From assembly GCA_020633335.1 (NCBI GenBank), contig JACKDU010000002.1, positions 124,001 to 188,000 on the forward strand: 64,000 nt of DNA, in the 5' to 3' direction. The position numbers and the translations under genes are program-made. The notes below the pieces were generated by a model. It saw nothing but the letters and a program-made list of their open reading frames with translations, searched no databases and was not told the DNA's origin. Of the stretch, positions 53,078-61,732 are shown one piece after another (the first letter of the stretch is position 1; each line of letters opens with the position of its first letter). Origin of the DNA: Myxococcales bacterium. GTDB lineage: Bacteria; Myxococcota_A; Polyangia; Nannocystales; Nannocystaceae.

Positions 53078-54316
53078 ATGCTCAAGCTCAAGCGCCTCAA
53101 GATCCTCCACTACCGGAACGTCAAGCCGGGCTGCGAGCTGAGCTTCGACGACGGCCTCAACCTGGTGCTGGGCAAGAACGCGTCCGGCAAGACGACCCTC
53201 CTGGCCCTGCTCTCGGCGGTCTGTCGGTCGGTCTTCGAAGGGATCAAGCACGAGGAATTCGAGCTCGAGTACACCCTCTCGAACGACGCATTCTCGGTCG
53301 AAGCGAAGGTCTCGCACCGGCAGGTACCGACGACGGACGACGAGCAGCAGATCGGCGCAGGGCCGCTCTGGGATGATCACTACGAGACAACCTTCACCGA
53401 CCTGCTCACAGGAGAGGAGCTGTCGATCGACAGCGAGCGGGCGAGTCGACACCGACGTGTCGACCTCATCATGGAGTGGTCCTTCATCGCCGCGCTCCTC
53501 TCGAACCGGAAGGAGTCCTGGACAGACCTGCGGAACGAGCTCTTTCGCAGCTTCGGGTCGGCGTTCCGATTTGATGAGTCGCTCGACTGCTTCGCCTCGA
53601 TGACCGGTCGTCAGAGCGTCCTGGGTGGACCCGAGTCGCCGCCCTTGGCCCGGAAGGGCTACACCTCACGGCGAGGGCTCCACGTCACCGATGGCGAGTT
53701 CATTCCTCCATCCCTCTCAAATGCACTGGGACATGTGTTCCGGCTCGCAGATCCTGACGCGGACCTCTCGGTCGACGACGCAGCCAAGAACTTCACCGAC
53801 AAGGCCGCGACGCTCATGGATGTTCAGAACGTGGTTGTGAAGCCGAGAGTCACCGAGCGTCGGATCACGTCCCACGAACGCTCGATCTCGGCAGAGGGCT
53901 TCACGTTCGAGGTCACCCGCCCTGACGGAACCACGATCCATCACGACCGCCTGAGCTACGGCCAGAAGCGCCTGCTCTCGTTCCTCTACTACCTCGAATG
54001 CAACCCATCCGTCGTGATCGCCGACGAGCTCGTCAACGGCCTCCACCACCGATGGATCGACGCCTGCATGAAGGAGATCGGCTCGCGGCAGGCGTTCCTC
54101 ACGAGCCAGAACCCGCTCCTCTTCGACTACGCTGACTTCGAGTCCGTGGAGCAGGTCATGCACCGCTTCATCGTCTGCGACCTCGAGATGGTCGATGACC
54201 GCGAGATGCTGGTCTGGCGCAACATGAGTCACGGCGACGCGGAGGTCTTCTTTCGAGCCTATGAGGCCGGGATCGAGCACGTCGGTGACATCCTGATCAC
54301 CCGGGGCCTCTGGTGA
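53078..54316 (+). CDS. AAA/ABC-type ATPase of a two-gene cassette (AAA15/AAA21, RecF/OLD-like)
   Basis: 412 residues from ATG 53078. ABC-ATPase head motifs: Walker A GKNASGKTTL (residues 32-41), ABC signature LSYGQKRLL (near 292), Walker B VVIADELVNGLHHRW (Asp 316, Glu 317) and a TSQNP motif (near 344) where relatives have TTHSP. The arrangement DExxNGLHxxW...TSQ is that of AAA15/AAA21/OLD-type ATPases, which in defence systems such as PARIS, Septu, Gabija and RloAB sense infection and pair with a nuclease. The following gene overlaps by GTGA. From about codon 50 the codon use shifts to more A/T-ending codons than in neighbours, a sign of transfer. Only 11 bases separate it from the symporter gene. 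Confidence 0.85.
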   Translation: MLKLKRLKILHYRNVKPGCELSFDDGLNLVLGKNASGKTTLLALLSAVCRSVFEGIKHEEFELEYTLSNDAFSVEAKVSHRQVPTTDDEQQIGAGPLWDDHYETTFTDLLTGEELSIDSERASRHRRVDLIMEWSFIAALLSNRKESWTDLRNELFRSFGSAFRFDESLDCFASMTGRQSVLGGPESPPLARKGYTSRRGLHVTDGEFIPPSLSNALGHVFRLADPDADLSVDDAAKNFTDKAATLMDVQNVVVKPRVTERRITSHERSISAEGFTFEVTRPDGTTIHHDRLSYGQKRLLSFLYYLECNPSVVIADELVNGLHHRWIDACMKEIGSRQAFLTSQNPLLFDYADFESVEQVMHRFIVCDLEMVDDREMLVWRNMSHGDAEVFFRAYEAGIEHVGDILITRGLW

Positions 54317-55131
54317 GCGAGCCCCCTTCAAAGATCTCGCTCCTGCTCCTGACGGAAGACAGCGGCAAGGAGGCGGAGTCTGCGCTCCGCGCCTTTCTCG
54401 ACCGCCTGCTCCGTCGAGTCGTCGCAGGCGCCAGCGTCGATGCTGGGAGCTGGGATCCCGCCGAAGGCGATGTCCGCGCCGTTGTGCGTGGCAACGCGTG
54501 GAAGAGCCCGGCACGGAGGGAGCTCGTTCAGCTTCGTCAGTACATCGCGGCCAAGCTCCGTAGCCCCGGCGGCTTCGTCTTCTTCCATTTTGACGGCGAC
54601 CGACCCTACCGCGACCGTGAAGCCAGCGAGAACATCAAGAAATTCAACGAGCTGATCCAGAAGCACGTCCGGGACATCCTCGGAGGTCCTCCGCCGATGC
54701 GCCGACCTCGGAGACACGCTTCGGCGCCCCCAGTACCGACGGCTCCCCTCATGGAGAAGCTGATCCCGATCGTCCCCTTCTACAGCGTTGAGGCCTGGTA
54801 CTTCCAGAACACGGAGCGGGCGCTCGCCCACTGCCTGGCCAATCCGAAGTGCCGCGGGGGATGCCAGGCCACGCTCGCTACCTGGACGGCGGACCGAGGT
54901 GCGCTCGACGAGCTCATCAAGCCGAAAGAAGCGCTCTGCTTCCGCGCGGGGCACAACCTCGACCTCGCACGCACCTCCTATCCGCTCGACAGCGTCCTCG
55001 CCGCGCGGAAGTCACTCCATGATCTCGTCGCTCAGCTCTCGGCATGTGCACCGCTGCGCGAGGCGCTCGAAGCCACGCGCCCCCCCTGGTGGCACGAGCC
55101 CGAGCCCCCCAGGGGTCAAGCGGACACATGA
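54313..55131 (+). CDS. TOPRIM-like putative nuclease coupled to the ATPase
   Basis: 272 residues from GTG 54313, overlapping the ATPase stop by four bases. Three spaced acidic motifs fit a TOPRIM-like fold (as in DUF4276, DUF4435 and RloB proteins): Glu 15 in 'ISLLLLTEDSGKEAES' after the first beta strand, Asp 94-x-Asp 96 in 'GFVFFHFDGDRPYRD' (the DxD motif) and Glu 160 in 'FYSVEAWYF'. The helical insert and C-terminal part are not recognised. In known systems the ATPase holds a TOPRIM effector inactive until phage factors release it. Assignment to a specific family is not possible by eye. Codon use is less GC-biased than in the neighbours. A divergent-looking 107-bp gap separates it from the kinase gene. 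Confidence 0.72.
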   Translation: MSEPPSKISLLLLTEDSGKEAESALRAFLDRLLRRVVAGASVDAGSWDPAEGDVRAVVRGNAWKSPARRELVQLRQYIAAKLRSPGGFVFFHFDGDRPYRDREASENIKKFNELIQKHVRDILGGPPPMRRPRRHASAPPVPTAPLMEKLIPIVPFYSVEAWYFQNTERALAHCLANPKCRGGCQATLATWTADRGALDELIKPKEALCFRAGHNLDLARTSYPLDSVLAARKSLHDLVAQLSACAPLREALEATRPPWWHEPEPPRGQADT

Positions 55132-55238
55132 CGTCGGCGCGCTTCCGCGCGCCGCTTGACCCGCCGCCGCGCGCCGACGCCCCGCCCACGCGTCACCGTT
55201 GACCTCGCCCCCGGGCCTCGATACTCGGAGGTCCGCGC

Positions 55239-58232
55239 GTGGCGTCGACGTTCACAGGCAGCGGCGATCCCGAGGACTCGCTGGCCATCACCCAGGAGGC
55301 GTCGCTGCATACGCCGACCTTCGGGGTCGACGACACCCTCGCCTCGCCGCGCGAGGTGACCCTCCCCGGCGGCCTCCGTGACGAGCGCGACGACCTCGCG
55401 CGGGGCGATCTGATCGGCCGCTACGTGATCCTCGATCGCCTCGGCGCCGGCGGCATGGGGGTGGTCTACGCCGCCTTCGATCCCGAGCTCGATCGCAAGG
55501 TGGCGATCAAGCTCCTCCACTCGAGCGCCGCCGCCGAGAGCGAGGGCAGCCGCATGCGCCTCCTCCGCGAGGCCCAGGCGCTCGCCAAGCTCAGCCACCC
55601 CAACGTCGTCACGATCCACGACGTCGGCACCTTCGGCGATCACGTGTGGCTGGCGATGGAGCACGTCGAGGGCCGCACCCTCGGGGCCTGGCGGCGCGCG
55701 CGGGCGCGGCGCTGGCAGGAGATCCTGGCGGTCGTCCTCGACGCCGGCCGCGGGCTCGCGGCGGCCCACGCCGCCGGCCTGATCCACCGCGACGTCAAGC
55801 CGGAGAACATCATGGTCGGCGTCGACGGCCGGGTGCGGATGATGGACTTCGGCCTCGCCCGGGCGACCGGCGGCGACGACGAGCCCCCAAGGACCCTGCC
55901 GGAGCGGGCGCTCGCCACCAGCGGCGACCTCGCGGTCTTGTCGCTGCGGATCACCCAGGCGGGCTCGATGATGGGGACCCCGGCCTACATGTCCCCGGAG
56001 AGCCTGAGCGGGGCCGAGGCCGACGCCCGCTCCGACCTCTTCGGCTTCTGCGCGACCCTCTGGGAGGCGCTCTACGGCGAGACACCCTTCGCCGGCCGGA
56101 CCCTCAGCGAGCTCACCACCAACGTCGAGGGCGGCAAGCTACGGCCGATCCCGCGGGGCTCGACGGTCCCCGGCTGGGTGCGCCGCCTCTGCGAGCGAGG
56201 CCTCGCCGCCGACCCCGGGCAGCGGCCACCCTCGATCGACGCGCTCCTCGCCGACTTCGCCCGCGGGCAGGGCCGGAGCCGGCGCTGGCGCTGGATCGCC
56301 GTCGCCGGCGCGCTGGCGCTGGCGAGCGGCGCCGGGCTCGGCTGGCGGGCGATCGAGCTCGAGGCCAAGCGCGCCCGCTGCGAGGCCGCCGGCGCGGCGA
56401 TCGACGAGGCCTGGAACGACGCCGCCCGCGAGCGCCTCCGCCGCGGGCTCCTCGACTCCGGGGCGCCGATCGCCGAGGACGTCAACCGGCGCATGCACCC
56501 CTGGCTCGACGCCTGGACCGCCTCGTGGCGCGAGACCCGGAGCGTCCTCTGCCGGGCCGCCGAGATCGACGGCGCCTGGTCGCCCGACCTCTACGAGCGC
56601 GCCCAGAGCTGCCTCGACGAGCAGCGCGACGGCCTCGTCGGCCTCCTCGAGGGGCTCGCCGACGCCCCGCCCGGATCGGTGTGGTACGCGGTGCCGATCG
56701 CCGCCGGCCTCCCGCGGGTCGACGCCTGCACTGAGCGCGCGCTCCTCGAGCGCCGACCGCCGCCGCCCCCCGAGGCGGTGCGCGATCAGGTCGCCGAGCT
56801 CCGACGCAGGCTCATGGTCGTCATCGGCCTCCACGAGGCCGGCCGCTTCACCGAGGCGATGACCCGGGCCGAGGCGCTCCTCGCCGACGTCCAGGCGCTC
56901 GGCGATCCGCCCCTCGAGATCCAGGTGCGGGTCCAGGTCGGCGGCCTCGCCTCCTCCCTCGGCGACCTCGAGCGGGCCGAGGCGATGCTCACCGACGTCT
57001 TCGTCGACGCCGGCGCCCTCGGGATGGACGAGGTCGCGGTCGACGCGGCCAACCGCCTGATCTTCACCGTCGGCTACCGGGCCGCCCGCCACCGCGAGGG
57101 CCTCCTCTGGAGCCGCGCCGCCGAGATGCTGATCCGCCGCCTCGGCCAGGCCAAGCGCTCGCGCGGGGCGACGGTCCTCAATTCGGTCGCCAACATCCAC
57201 TACGCGCTCGGCGACTACGAGGCCTCGCAGCGCCTCTTCGAGGAGGCGCTGGCGATCAACGAGGCGGAGCTCGGCGAGTCCCACCCGCTCGTCGCCGACA
57301 ACCTCACCAACCTCGCCGACGTCTTCTACGCCCGCGGCGAGCTCGACCGCGCCGAGGCGACCTACGCCCGCAGCCTGGCGATCAGCGCCGAGACCCTCGG
57401 CCCCCTCCACCCCAACCGCGGCTACGCGCTCAACAACCTGGCGACCGTCCACTACAGCCGCGGCGAGCTCGAGGAGGCGCGGCCCCTCCTCGAGCAGGCG
57501 CTGACGATCTTCGAGGCGACCTACGGCCCCGACAACCCCGAGCTCGCCAACACCCTGAACAACCTCGCCAACATCGACCGGGTGAGCGGCGCCCTCGACC
57601 GCGCGCGCGCCCGCTACGGCCGCGCGGTCGCCCTCATCGAGGGGAGCCTCGGCGGCGAGCACCCGGCGCTGGCGACCCCCCTCGACAACCTCGGCACCGT
57701 CCACTGGCTGGCCGGCGAGCCCGACGAGGCGGCGCCCCTCTTCGCGCGGGCGCTGCAGATCCGCGAGGCCGCTCTCGGGCCCGAGCACCCCGAGGTCGCG
57801 ACCTCGCTCCTCCACCTCGCCGAGGTCCAGCTCGCCGACGGCGACCTCGCGGCGGCCTCCGCCGGCTTCGCCCGCGCGCGGGCGATCCGCGAGGCCGCCC
57901 TCGGGGCCGAGAACGCCGGCGTCGGCGAGGCGCTCGCCGGCCTCGCCGAGGTCGCGCTCGCCGAGGGCCGGGTCGTCGACGCCCGCGCCGGCCTCGAGGA
58001 CGCGCTCACCCGCCTGAAGGGCGACGCGCCGTCGACGATCGCGGCCGCCGCCCGCGCCCGCTTCGCCCTCGCCCGCGCGCTCTCGCGGCCGCCGGCGGCC
58101 GATCCGACCCGCGCCCGCGCGCTCGCCGAGGCCGCCCGCGACGCCCTCCGGGAGAGCCCGAGCGAGCGCCGCGCGCTCCTCGTGATCGAGGCCTGGCTCC
58201 GCGACCAGGGCGGGTCCGCGGCCAAGGGCTAG
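55239..58232 (+). CDS. Membrane Ser/Thr kinase with C-terminal tetratricopeptide repeats
   Basis: 997 residues from GTG 55239. Kinase domain at about 58-345: P-loop LGAGGMGVVYAAFD, VAIKLL, HRDVKPENIM, 'MMDFGLARAT', 'GTPAYMSPESLSG'. A membrane helix follows (WIAVAGALALASGAGLGW, about residue 353-372). The extracytoplasmic part has a helical segment and, from about residue 545, eight or more 42-residue TPR repeats of the kinesin-light-chain type ('LNSVANIHYALGDYEASQRLFEEAL', 'LNNLATVHYSRGELEEARPLLEQAL'), thought to bind other proteins. The layout is common in myxobacteria. The activation segment contains an extra 25-residue insert (EPPRTLPERALATSGDLAVL). A hairpin follows the stop by one base. 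Confidence 0.92.
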   Translation: MASTFTGSGDPEDSLAITQEASLHTPTFGVDDTLASPREVTLPGGLRDERDDLARGDLIGRYVILDRLGAGGMGVVYAAFDPELDRKVAIKLLHSSAAAESEGSRMRLLREAQALAKLSHPNVVTIHDVGTFGDHVWLAMEHVEGRTLGAWRRARARRWQEILAVVLDAGRGLAAAHAAGLIHRDVKPENIMVGVDGRVRMMDFGLARATGGDDEPPRTLPERALATSGDLAVLSLRITQAGSMMGTPAYMSPESLSGAEADARSDLFGFCATLWEALYGETPFAGRTLSELTTNVEGGKLRPIPRGSTVPGWVRRLCERGLAADPGQRPPSIDALLADFARGQGRSRRWRWIAVAGALALASGAGLGWRAIELEAKRARCEAAGAAIDEAWNDAARERLRRGLLDSGAPIAEDVNRRMHPWLDAWTASWRETRSVLCRAAEIDGAWSPDLYERAQSCLDEQRDGLVGLLEGLADAPPGSVWYAVPIAAGLPRVDACTERALLERRPPPPPEAVRDQVAELRRRLMVVIGLHEAGRFTEAMTRAEALLADVQALGDPPLEIQVRVQVGGLASSLGDLERAEAMLTDVFVDAGALGMDEVAVDAANRLIFTVGYRAARHREGLLWSRAAEMLIRRLGQAKRSRGATVLNSVANIHYALGDYEASQRLFEEALAINEAELGESHPLVADNLTNLADVFYARGELDRAEATYARSLAISAETLGPLHPNRGYALNNLATVHYSRGELEEARPLLEQALTIFEATYGPDNPELANTLNNLANIDRVSGALDRARARYGRAVALIEGSLGGEHPALATPLDNLGTVHWLAGEPDEAAPLFARALQIREAALGPEHPEVATSLLHLAEVQLADGDLAAASAGFARARAIREAALGAENAGVGEALAGLAEVALAEGRVVDARAGLEDALTRLKGDAPSTIAAAARARFALARALSRPPAADPTRARALAEAARDALRESPSERRALLVIEAWLRDQGGSAAKG

Positions 58233-58252
58233 ACCTGTCCATCAAGACAGGT
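58233..58252 (+). terminator. TGTC-N6-GACA hairpin at the kinase stop codon
   Basis: ACCTGTC (58233-58239), CATCAA, GACAGGT (58246-58252), beginning right after the stop codon of the kinase-TPR gene and followed by ATTAAAAA. Confidence 0.55.
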
Positions 58253-58260
58253 ATTAAAAA

Positions 58261-58278
58261 CATGTCCCTTCGGACATG
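58261..58278 (-). terminator. Intrinsic terminator of the phosphopantetheinyl transferase gene
   Basis: CATGTCC (58261-58267), CTTC, GGACATG (58272-58278). Read on the minus strand the hairpin is followed immediately by TTTTTAATACC, i.e. a stem plus T-tract, and lies 9 bases after the stop of the minus-strand gene: the only copy of this family with a classical intrinsic-terminator layout. Confidence 0.8.
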
Positions 58279-58287
58279 ATCGTGTGA

Positions 58288-59076
58288 TCACTCGATCGTC
58301 GCCGGCGCGTCGTCGACGGGATCGCCAGGGAGCCCAGACCAGAGGCGGACCGCCAGCCCGGCCGCCGGCGGCCGCCGGAGCGCGAGGGCGACCGGGTGGG
58401 CCTCCCCGAGATCGAAGCGGCGGAAGCTCCAGCTCGCGGGGTCATCCTCGAGATCGGGCGCGAAGTCGATCCGGATCGCCGCCCCGGGCGCGCCGACCTC
58501 GAACCAGAAGCGATCGAGCCCGAGGGAGATGCCGATCCCGCGGGCCTTGATGTAGGCCTCCTTGAGCGTCCAGTAGTCGAAGAAGCGGCGGGCGAGCGCC
58601 TCCCCCTCCAGCCCCTCGAGGGCCGCGACCTCCGGGGCCGCGAAGAAGTGATCGGCGATCCCCCGGAGGTTGCCCCGGCGCCTGCGGGCCTCGACGTCGA
58701 CGCCGATCTCGCCGCGCGCGAGGGCGAGGACCGCCCGCCCGTCGGTGTGCGAGAGGTTGAAGCGGAGCCCCTCGAGGCCGTGGGCGGCCGCCTGCGCCGC
58801 CTCGATCTCCGGGCGCCCGTGCGCGCCGATCGAGAAGCGCCAGGCCGCCGGCTCGATCACCGGCGCGTAGCGGGTGAGCGTCCCCCGCACCAGCGCCCGG
58901 GCGATCAGGAAGGCGTGGCGGTGACGCTCGAAGATGAAGCGCTGGCGCCGGGCCTCCTCGTCGGGGCTGAGCCAGGCGGCGTAGCGGGCGAGGCGCTCGG
59001 CGGCGGTCAGCCCCTCCGGATCGACCTCCCAGACGTGGATCTCCCCCTCCCCGAGCTCGATCGCCGACTCCTGCAT
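58288..59076 (-). CDS. 4'-phosphopantetheinyl transferase (Sfp/AcpT-type)
   Basis: 262 residues from ATG 59076; the open frame to 59196 is not coding-like and overlaps the ferrochelatase promoter region. Sfp-superfamily motifs: 'LRFNLSHTDGRAVLALARG' near residue 100, 'IGVDVEARRR' (Asp and Glu magnesium ligands, near 123) and 'FFDYWTLKEAYIKARGIG' (WxxKEAxxKA, near 163). Function in the family: moves phosphopantetheine from CoA to carrier domains of polyketide, peptide or fatty-acid synthases, essential for myxobacterial secondary metabolism; the target here is unknown. Divergent from ferrochelatase, 73 bases between starts. Confidence 0.93.
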   Translation of the reverse strand: MQESAIELGEGEIHVWEVDPEGLTAAERLARYAAWLSPDEEARRQRFIFERHRHAFLIARALVRGTLTRYAPVIEPAAWRFSIGAHGRPEIEAAQAAAHGLEGLRFNLSHTDGRAVLALARGEIGVDVEARRRRGNLRGIADHFFAAPEVAALEGLEGEALARRFFDYWTLKEAYIKARGIGISLGLDRFWFEVGAPGAAIRIDFAPDLEDDPASWSFRRFDLGEAHPVALALRRPPAAGLAVRLWSGLPGDPVDDAPATIE

Positions 59077-59149
59077 GGCCGCGCCCCGCCCCCCTCCGCG
59101 ACTTGCGCGGGCCCGCGGGCGCCGACAAGGTACCATCCAGCGCTCGCCC

Positions 59150-60232
59150 ATGCCCGCCCCAGACAAGCTCGGGATCCTCCTGGTCAACCTCGGCACCCCG
59201 GACGCGCCCGAGACCGCCGCCGTCCGCCGCTACCTCGCCGAGTTCCTGAGCGACCCCCGGGTGATCGACATCCACCCGGTCGCCCGCTGGCTCCTCCTCC
59301 ACCTGATCATCCTCCGGGTGCGGCCGGCGAAGTCCGCCCACGCCTACCGGGCGATCTGGGGCCCCGAGGGCTCGCCGCTCCTGGTCCACGGGCGGGCGCT
59401 GACGGCCGCCCTCGCGGAGCGCCTGCCCGCGCACCCGGTCGTCCTGGCGATGCGCTACGGCGCGCCGTCGATCGACGCCGGCCTCCGCGAGCTCGAGGCC
59501 GCCGGCTGCGATCGGATCCTCGTCGCCCCCCTCTTCCCCCACTACGCCTCGTCGTCGACCGGCTCCGCCCTCGAGGCGGTCTACCGAGCGGCGGGCGAGC
59601 GCCTCACCACCCCCTTCCTCCACGTCCTGCCGCCCTTCTACGACCACCCGGCGTTCATCGACGCGCTCGCCCACCAGGGCGCGCCGCTCCTCGCCGAGCT
59701 CCAGCCCGACCACGTCGTCTACTCGTTCCACGGGCTCCCGGAGCGCCACCTCACCAACGGCGATCCGAGCGGCGCCCACTGCCTGAAGCGCGAGGCCTGC
59801 TGCGCGGCGATCACCGCGGTCAACCGGAGCTGCTACCGCGCCCAGTGCTACGCGACCGCGCGCGAGCTCGACGCCCGCCTCGGCCTCGGCGCCGGGGCGA
59901 GCACCGTCTGCTTCCAGTCGCGCCTCGGCCGGACCCCGTGGATCCGCCCCTACACCGACGACGTCCTCCTCGAGCTCGCGCAGCGCGGGGTCAAGCGCCT
60001 CGCGGTCTTCTGCCCGGCCTTCGTCGCCGACTGCCTCGAGACCCTCGAGGAGATCGGGATCCGGGCGCGCGAGACCTTCAAGGCCGCCGGCGGCGAGGAG
60101 CTCCGCCTGGTCCCCGGGCTCAACGCCGAGCCGGTCTGGGTCGACGCGCTGGCGACGATCCTCCGCGAGCACCTCGGCGAGGACGCGCCGGCCCGCCACC
60201 ACCGCAGCCCCTCGCTGGCGATGGCGACCTGA
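59150..60232 (+). CDS. hemH: Ferrochelatase
   Basis: 360 residues. Ferrochelatase blocks: LLVNLGTPDAPE near the N-terminus, 'VLAMRYGAPSID', 'PLFPHYASSSTGSALEAV' and the active-site His in 'VYSFHGLPERHL' (near residue 194). It inserts ferrous iron into porphyrin in the last steps of haem synthesis. An internal cysteine cluster ('HCLKREACCAAITAVNRSC', about residues 209-230, then a further Cys) and C-terminal 'AVFCPAFVADCLETL' suggest a possible [2Fe-2S] cluster, known in one class of bacterial ferrochelatases; this is inference. Start ATG 59150 follows SD-poor sequence. The DUF1971 gene starts one base after its stop, so the two are probably co-transcribed. Confidence 0.95.
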   Translation: MPAPDKLGILLVNLGTPDAPETAAVRRYLAEFLSDPRVIDIHPVARWLLLHLIILRVRPAKSAHAYRAIWGPEGSPLLVHGRALTAALAERLPAHPVVLAMRYGAPSIDAGLRELEAAGCDRILVAPLFPHYASSSTGSALEAVYRAAGERLTTPFLHVLPPFYDHPAFIDALAHQGAPLLAELQPDHVVYSFHGLPERHLTNGDPSGAHCLKREACCAAITAVNRSCYRAQCYATARELDARLGLGAGASTVCFQSRLGRTPWIRPYTDDVLLELAQRGVKRLAVFCPAFVADCLETLEEIGIRARETFKAAGGEELRLVPGLNAEPVWVDALATILREHLGEDAPARHHRSPSLAMAT

Positions 60233-60233
60233 G

Positions 60234-60560
60234 ATGGCCGGCGACGACGACGACAACGACGACGACGCGGCGAAGATGCCCGCGCTGCCGGAGGACGCCC
60301 GCCCCTACCGCAGGACCGCGACCTTCGACGCCGCGACCCTGCCCGCCGGCCTCCGCGGCCGCCACACCACCCGCGAGGGGACCTGGGCGCGGATCGTCGT
60401 CCTCGAGGGCGCGGTGACCTACCGGATCCTCGAACCGACCCCGCGCGACCTCGTCCTCACGCCCGCGCGCGTCGGCGTGGTCGAGCCGGGCGTCGCCCAC
60501 CAGCTCGTCGGCGACGGGCCCTTCGCGCTCTTCGTCGAGTTCTGCCGGCGGGGCGACTAG
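60234..60560 (+). CDS. DUF1971 (YeaR/TehB-type) small cupin-like protein
   Basis: 108 residues. It contains the DUF1971 pattern: 'PYRRTATFDAATLPAGLRG', 'HTTREGTWARIVVLEGAVTYRI' (in part: REGTWARIVVLEG), 'VGVVEPGVAHQL' and 'FALFVEFCRRGD'. The fold is a single-stranded cupin; in E. coli YeaR responds to nitrate or nitrite, but no biochemical role is firmly known. The N-terminus has an Asp-rich run (GDDDDNDDDAA) not usual in the family. The start is one base after the hemH stop (TGA G ATG), giving tight co-transcription with ferrochelatase. Confidence 0.85.
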   Translation: MAGDDDDNDDDAAKMPALPEDARPYRRTATFDAATLPAGLRGRHTTREGTWARIVVLEGAVTYRILEPTPRDLVLTPARVGVVEPGVAHQLVGDGPFALFVEFCRRGD

Positions 60561-60567
60561 CGCTCGC

Positions 60568-61521
60568 CTACTTCGCGCAGATCAGCGGCGAACCGTGGAC
60601 GCAGAGGTGGATCTCGGTGTCGCACTCGAAGCCGCTCGCGCACTCACCCGTGCAGGTCTGCCCGAGCGTCGGCAACGCCTTGCAGAGGAGATCGTCGGGC
60701 TGACAGACGAAGTCCACGGCGCAGGGGTGGGTGTTGCACTCGTCGCCGTCCTTGCCCGGCAGGACGCAGATCCCACCGTAGGTGTCGCAGACCAGGACGG
60801 GGTCGCAGAGGTGCGCGAAGCAGTCCTCGTCGATCCCCGAGGTCTCCGTGCAGACCCCGCCGAAGCAGCCGTAGGGCTCCTTGCAGGGGACCGTGCCGCA
60901 GCTCTGGCCGAGGGTCGGCCGGACCGCGCAGGTGAGCGTCGCGAGATCGCAGTGGAGCCCGTCGGCGCAGGGCTGGAGCCCGCAGGACTCGCCGACCGCC
61001 GCCGGCGCGCAGGGATCGATGCACACCGCGCTCCCGCTCTTCGGACAGACGAGCCCCTGGGCGCAGTCGCTGACCCGCTCGGAGACGTAGGTGCAGGGCG
61101 CCCCGGGGCCGAGCTTGCCGTAGCCGTACTGGCAGAGCTCGCAGGCGAGCCCGGCGTCGGCGACCTCCTCCGGGGTGACGCAGCCGAAGGCGGGATAGGG
61201 GAGCTGGCTGGCGAAGCAGTCGGCGTCCGGGGTGAGCCCCGCGGCCTTCACCTGGCTCTCGAAGGTCCCCCAGTCGAAGGCGTAGGCGTCGACGCAGGCC
61301 TTCTGGCTGGGGAAGCCGAAGTCCTCGCACGCGCAGGAGAAGAGGCCGGCGCAGGCCTGCTCAAAGGAGGCCGGCGTCGCCCCCTCGGTGTCGCCGCCGC
61401 CATCGTCACCGCCGCTGCAGCCGCTGACCAGCGCGAGGCTGAGGGTGAAGGTGAAGGTGAAGGCGAGGGTCCGGAGCGCGCGCCCCCGCGTCGCCAACGT
61501 CACGTCACGTCGTTGATCCAC
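60568..61521 (-). CDS. Cys-rich lipoprotein with tandem-repeat signal peptide
   Basis: 317 residues from GTG 61521 (GTG 61503 possible). The hydrophobic core LAFTFTFTLSLALVSGC contains three FT units encoded by 6-bp repeats (AAGGTG on the plus strand, about 61443-61466) and ends in lipobox VSGC (Cys 35). The linker is short. The body has more than 30 cysteines in repeated units of about 35 residues (CGLQPCADGLHCD, CGTVPCKEPYGCF, CTGECASGFECD), like other Cys-rich proteins in the window. Predicted to be a disulphide-rich surface protein; function unknown. Convergent with the DUF1971 gene, 7 bases apart. Confidence 0.78.
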   Translation of the reverse strand: MDQRRDVTLATRGRALRTLAFTFTFTLSLALVSGCSGGDDGGGDTEGATPASFEQACAGLFSCACEDFGFPSQKACVDAYAFDWGTFESQVKAAGLTPDADCFASQLPYPAFGCVTPEEVADAGLACELCQYGYGKLGPGAPCTYVSERVSDCAQGLVCPKSGSAVCIDPCAPAAVGESCGLQPCADGLHCDLATLTCAVRPTLGQSCGTVPCKEPYGCFGGVCTETSGIDEDCFAHLCDPVLVCDTYGGICVLPGKDGDECNTHPCAVDFVCQPDDLLCKALPTLGQTCTGECASGFECDTEIHLCVHGSPLICAK

Positions 61522-61675
61522 CGGACGATCCTACCCGGCCGCCGCCAGCCCGCGCGGGGGCCGACGGCGATCGCAACGGCAACCCCGCGTCGCTTCGCCT
61601 GCCCCTGGCGCGCTCGCAGGACTCCCCGGGGTCGGCTCACAGGCGCGCGAGGGCGCGAGATCCCGCCCCCGCGAG

Positions 61676-61693
61676 TGTCCTGAATAGTGGACA
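61676..61693. other. TGTCC-N8-GGACA inverted repeat
   Basis: TGTCC (61676-61680), TGAATAGT, GGACA (61689-61693): the half-sites of the hairpin family with a loop four bases longer. It lies 40 bases before the ATG of the small membrane protein gene at 61733, in its promoter region. Confidence 0.4.
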
Positions 61694-61732
61694 GATCGCG
61701 GCTGCGGCCGGGTTTGGAGCGACCGCCGTGCT

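Noticed and set aside
53419..53434. Palindrome GCTGTCGATCGACAGC in the ATPase gene
   Set aside because: Spacing is N4, not N6, and it is within a coding region; probably chance.
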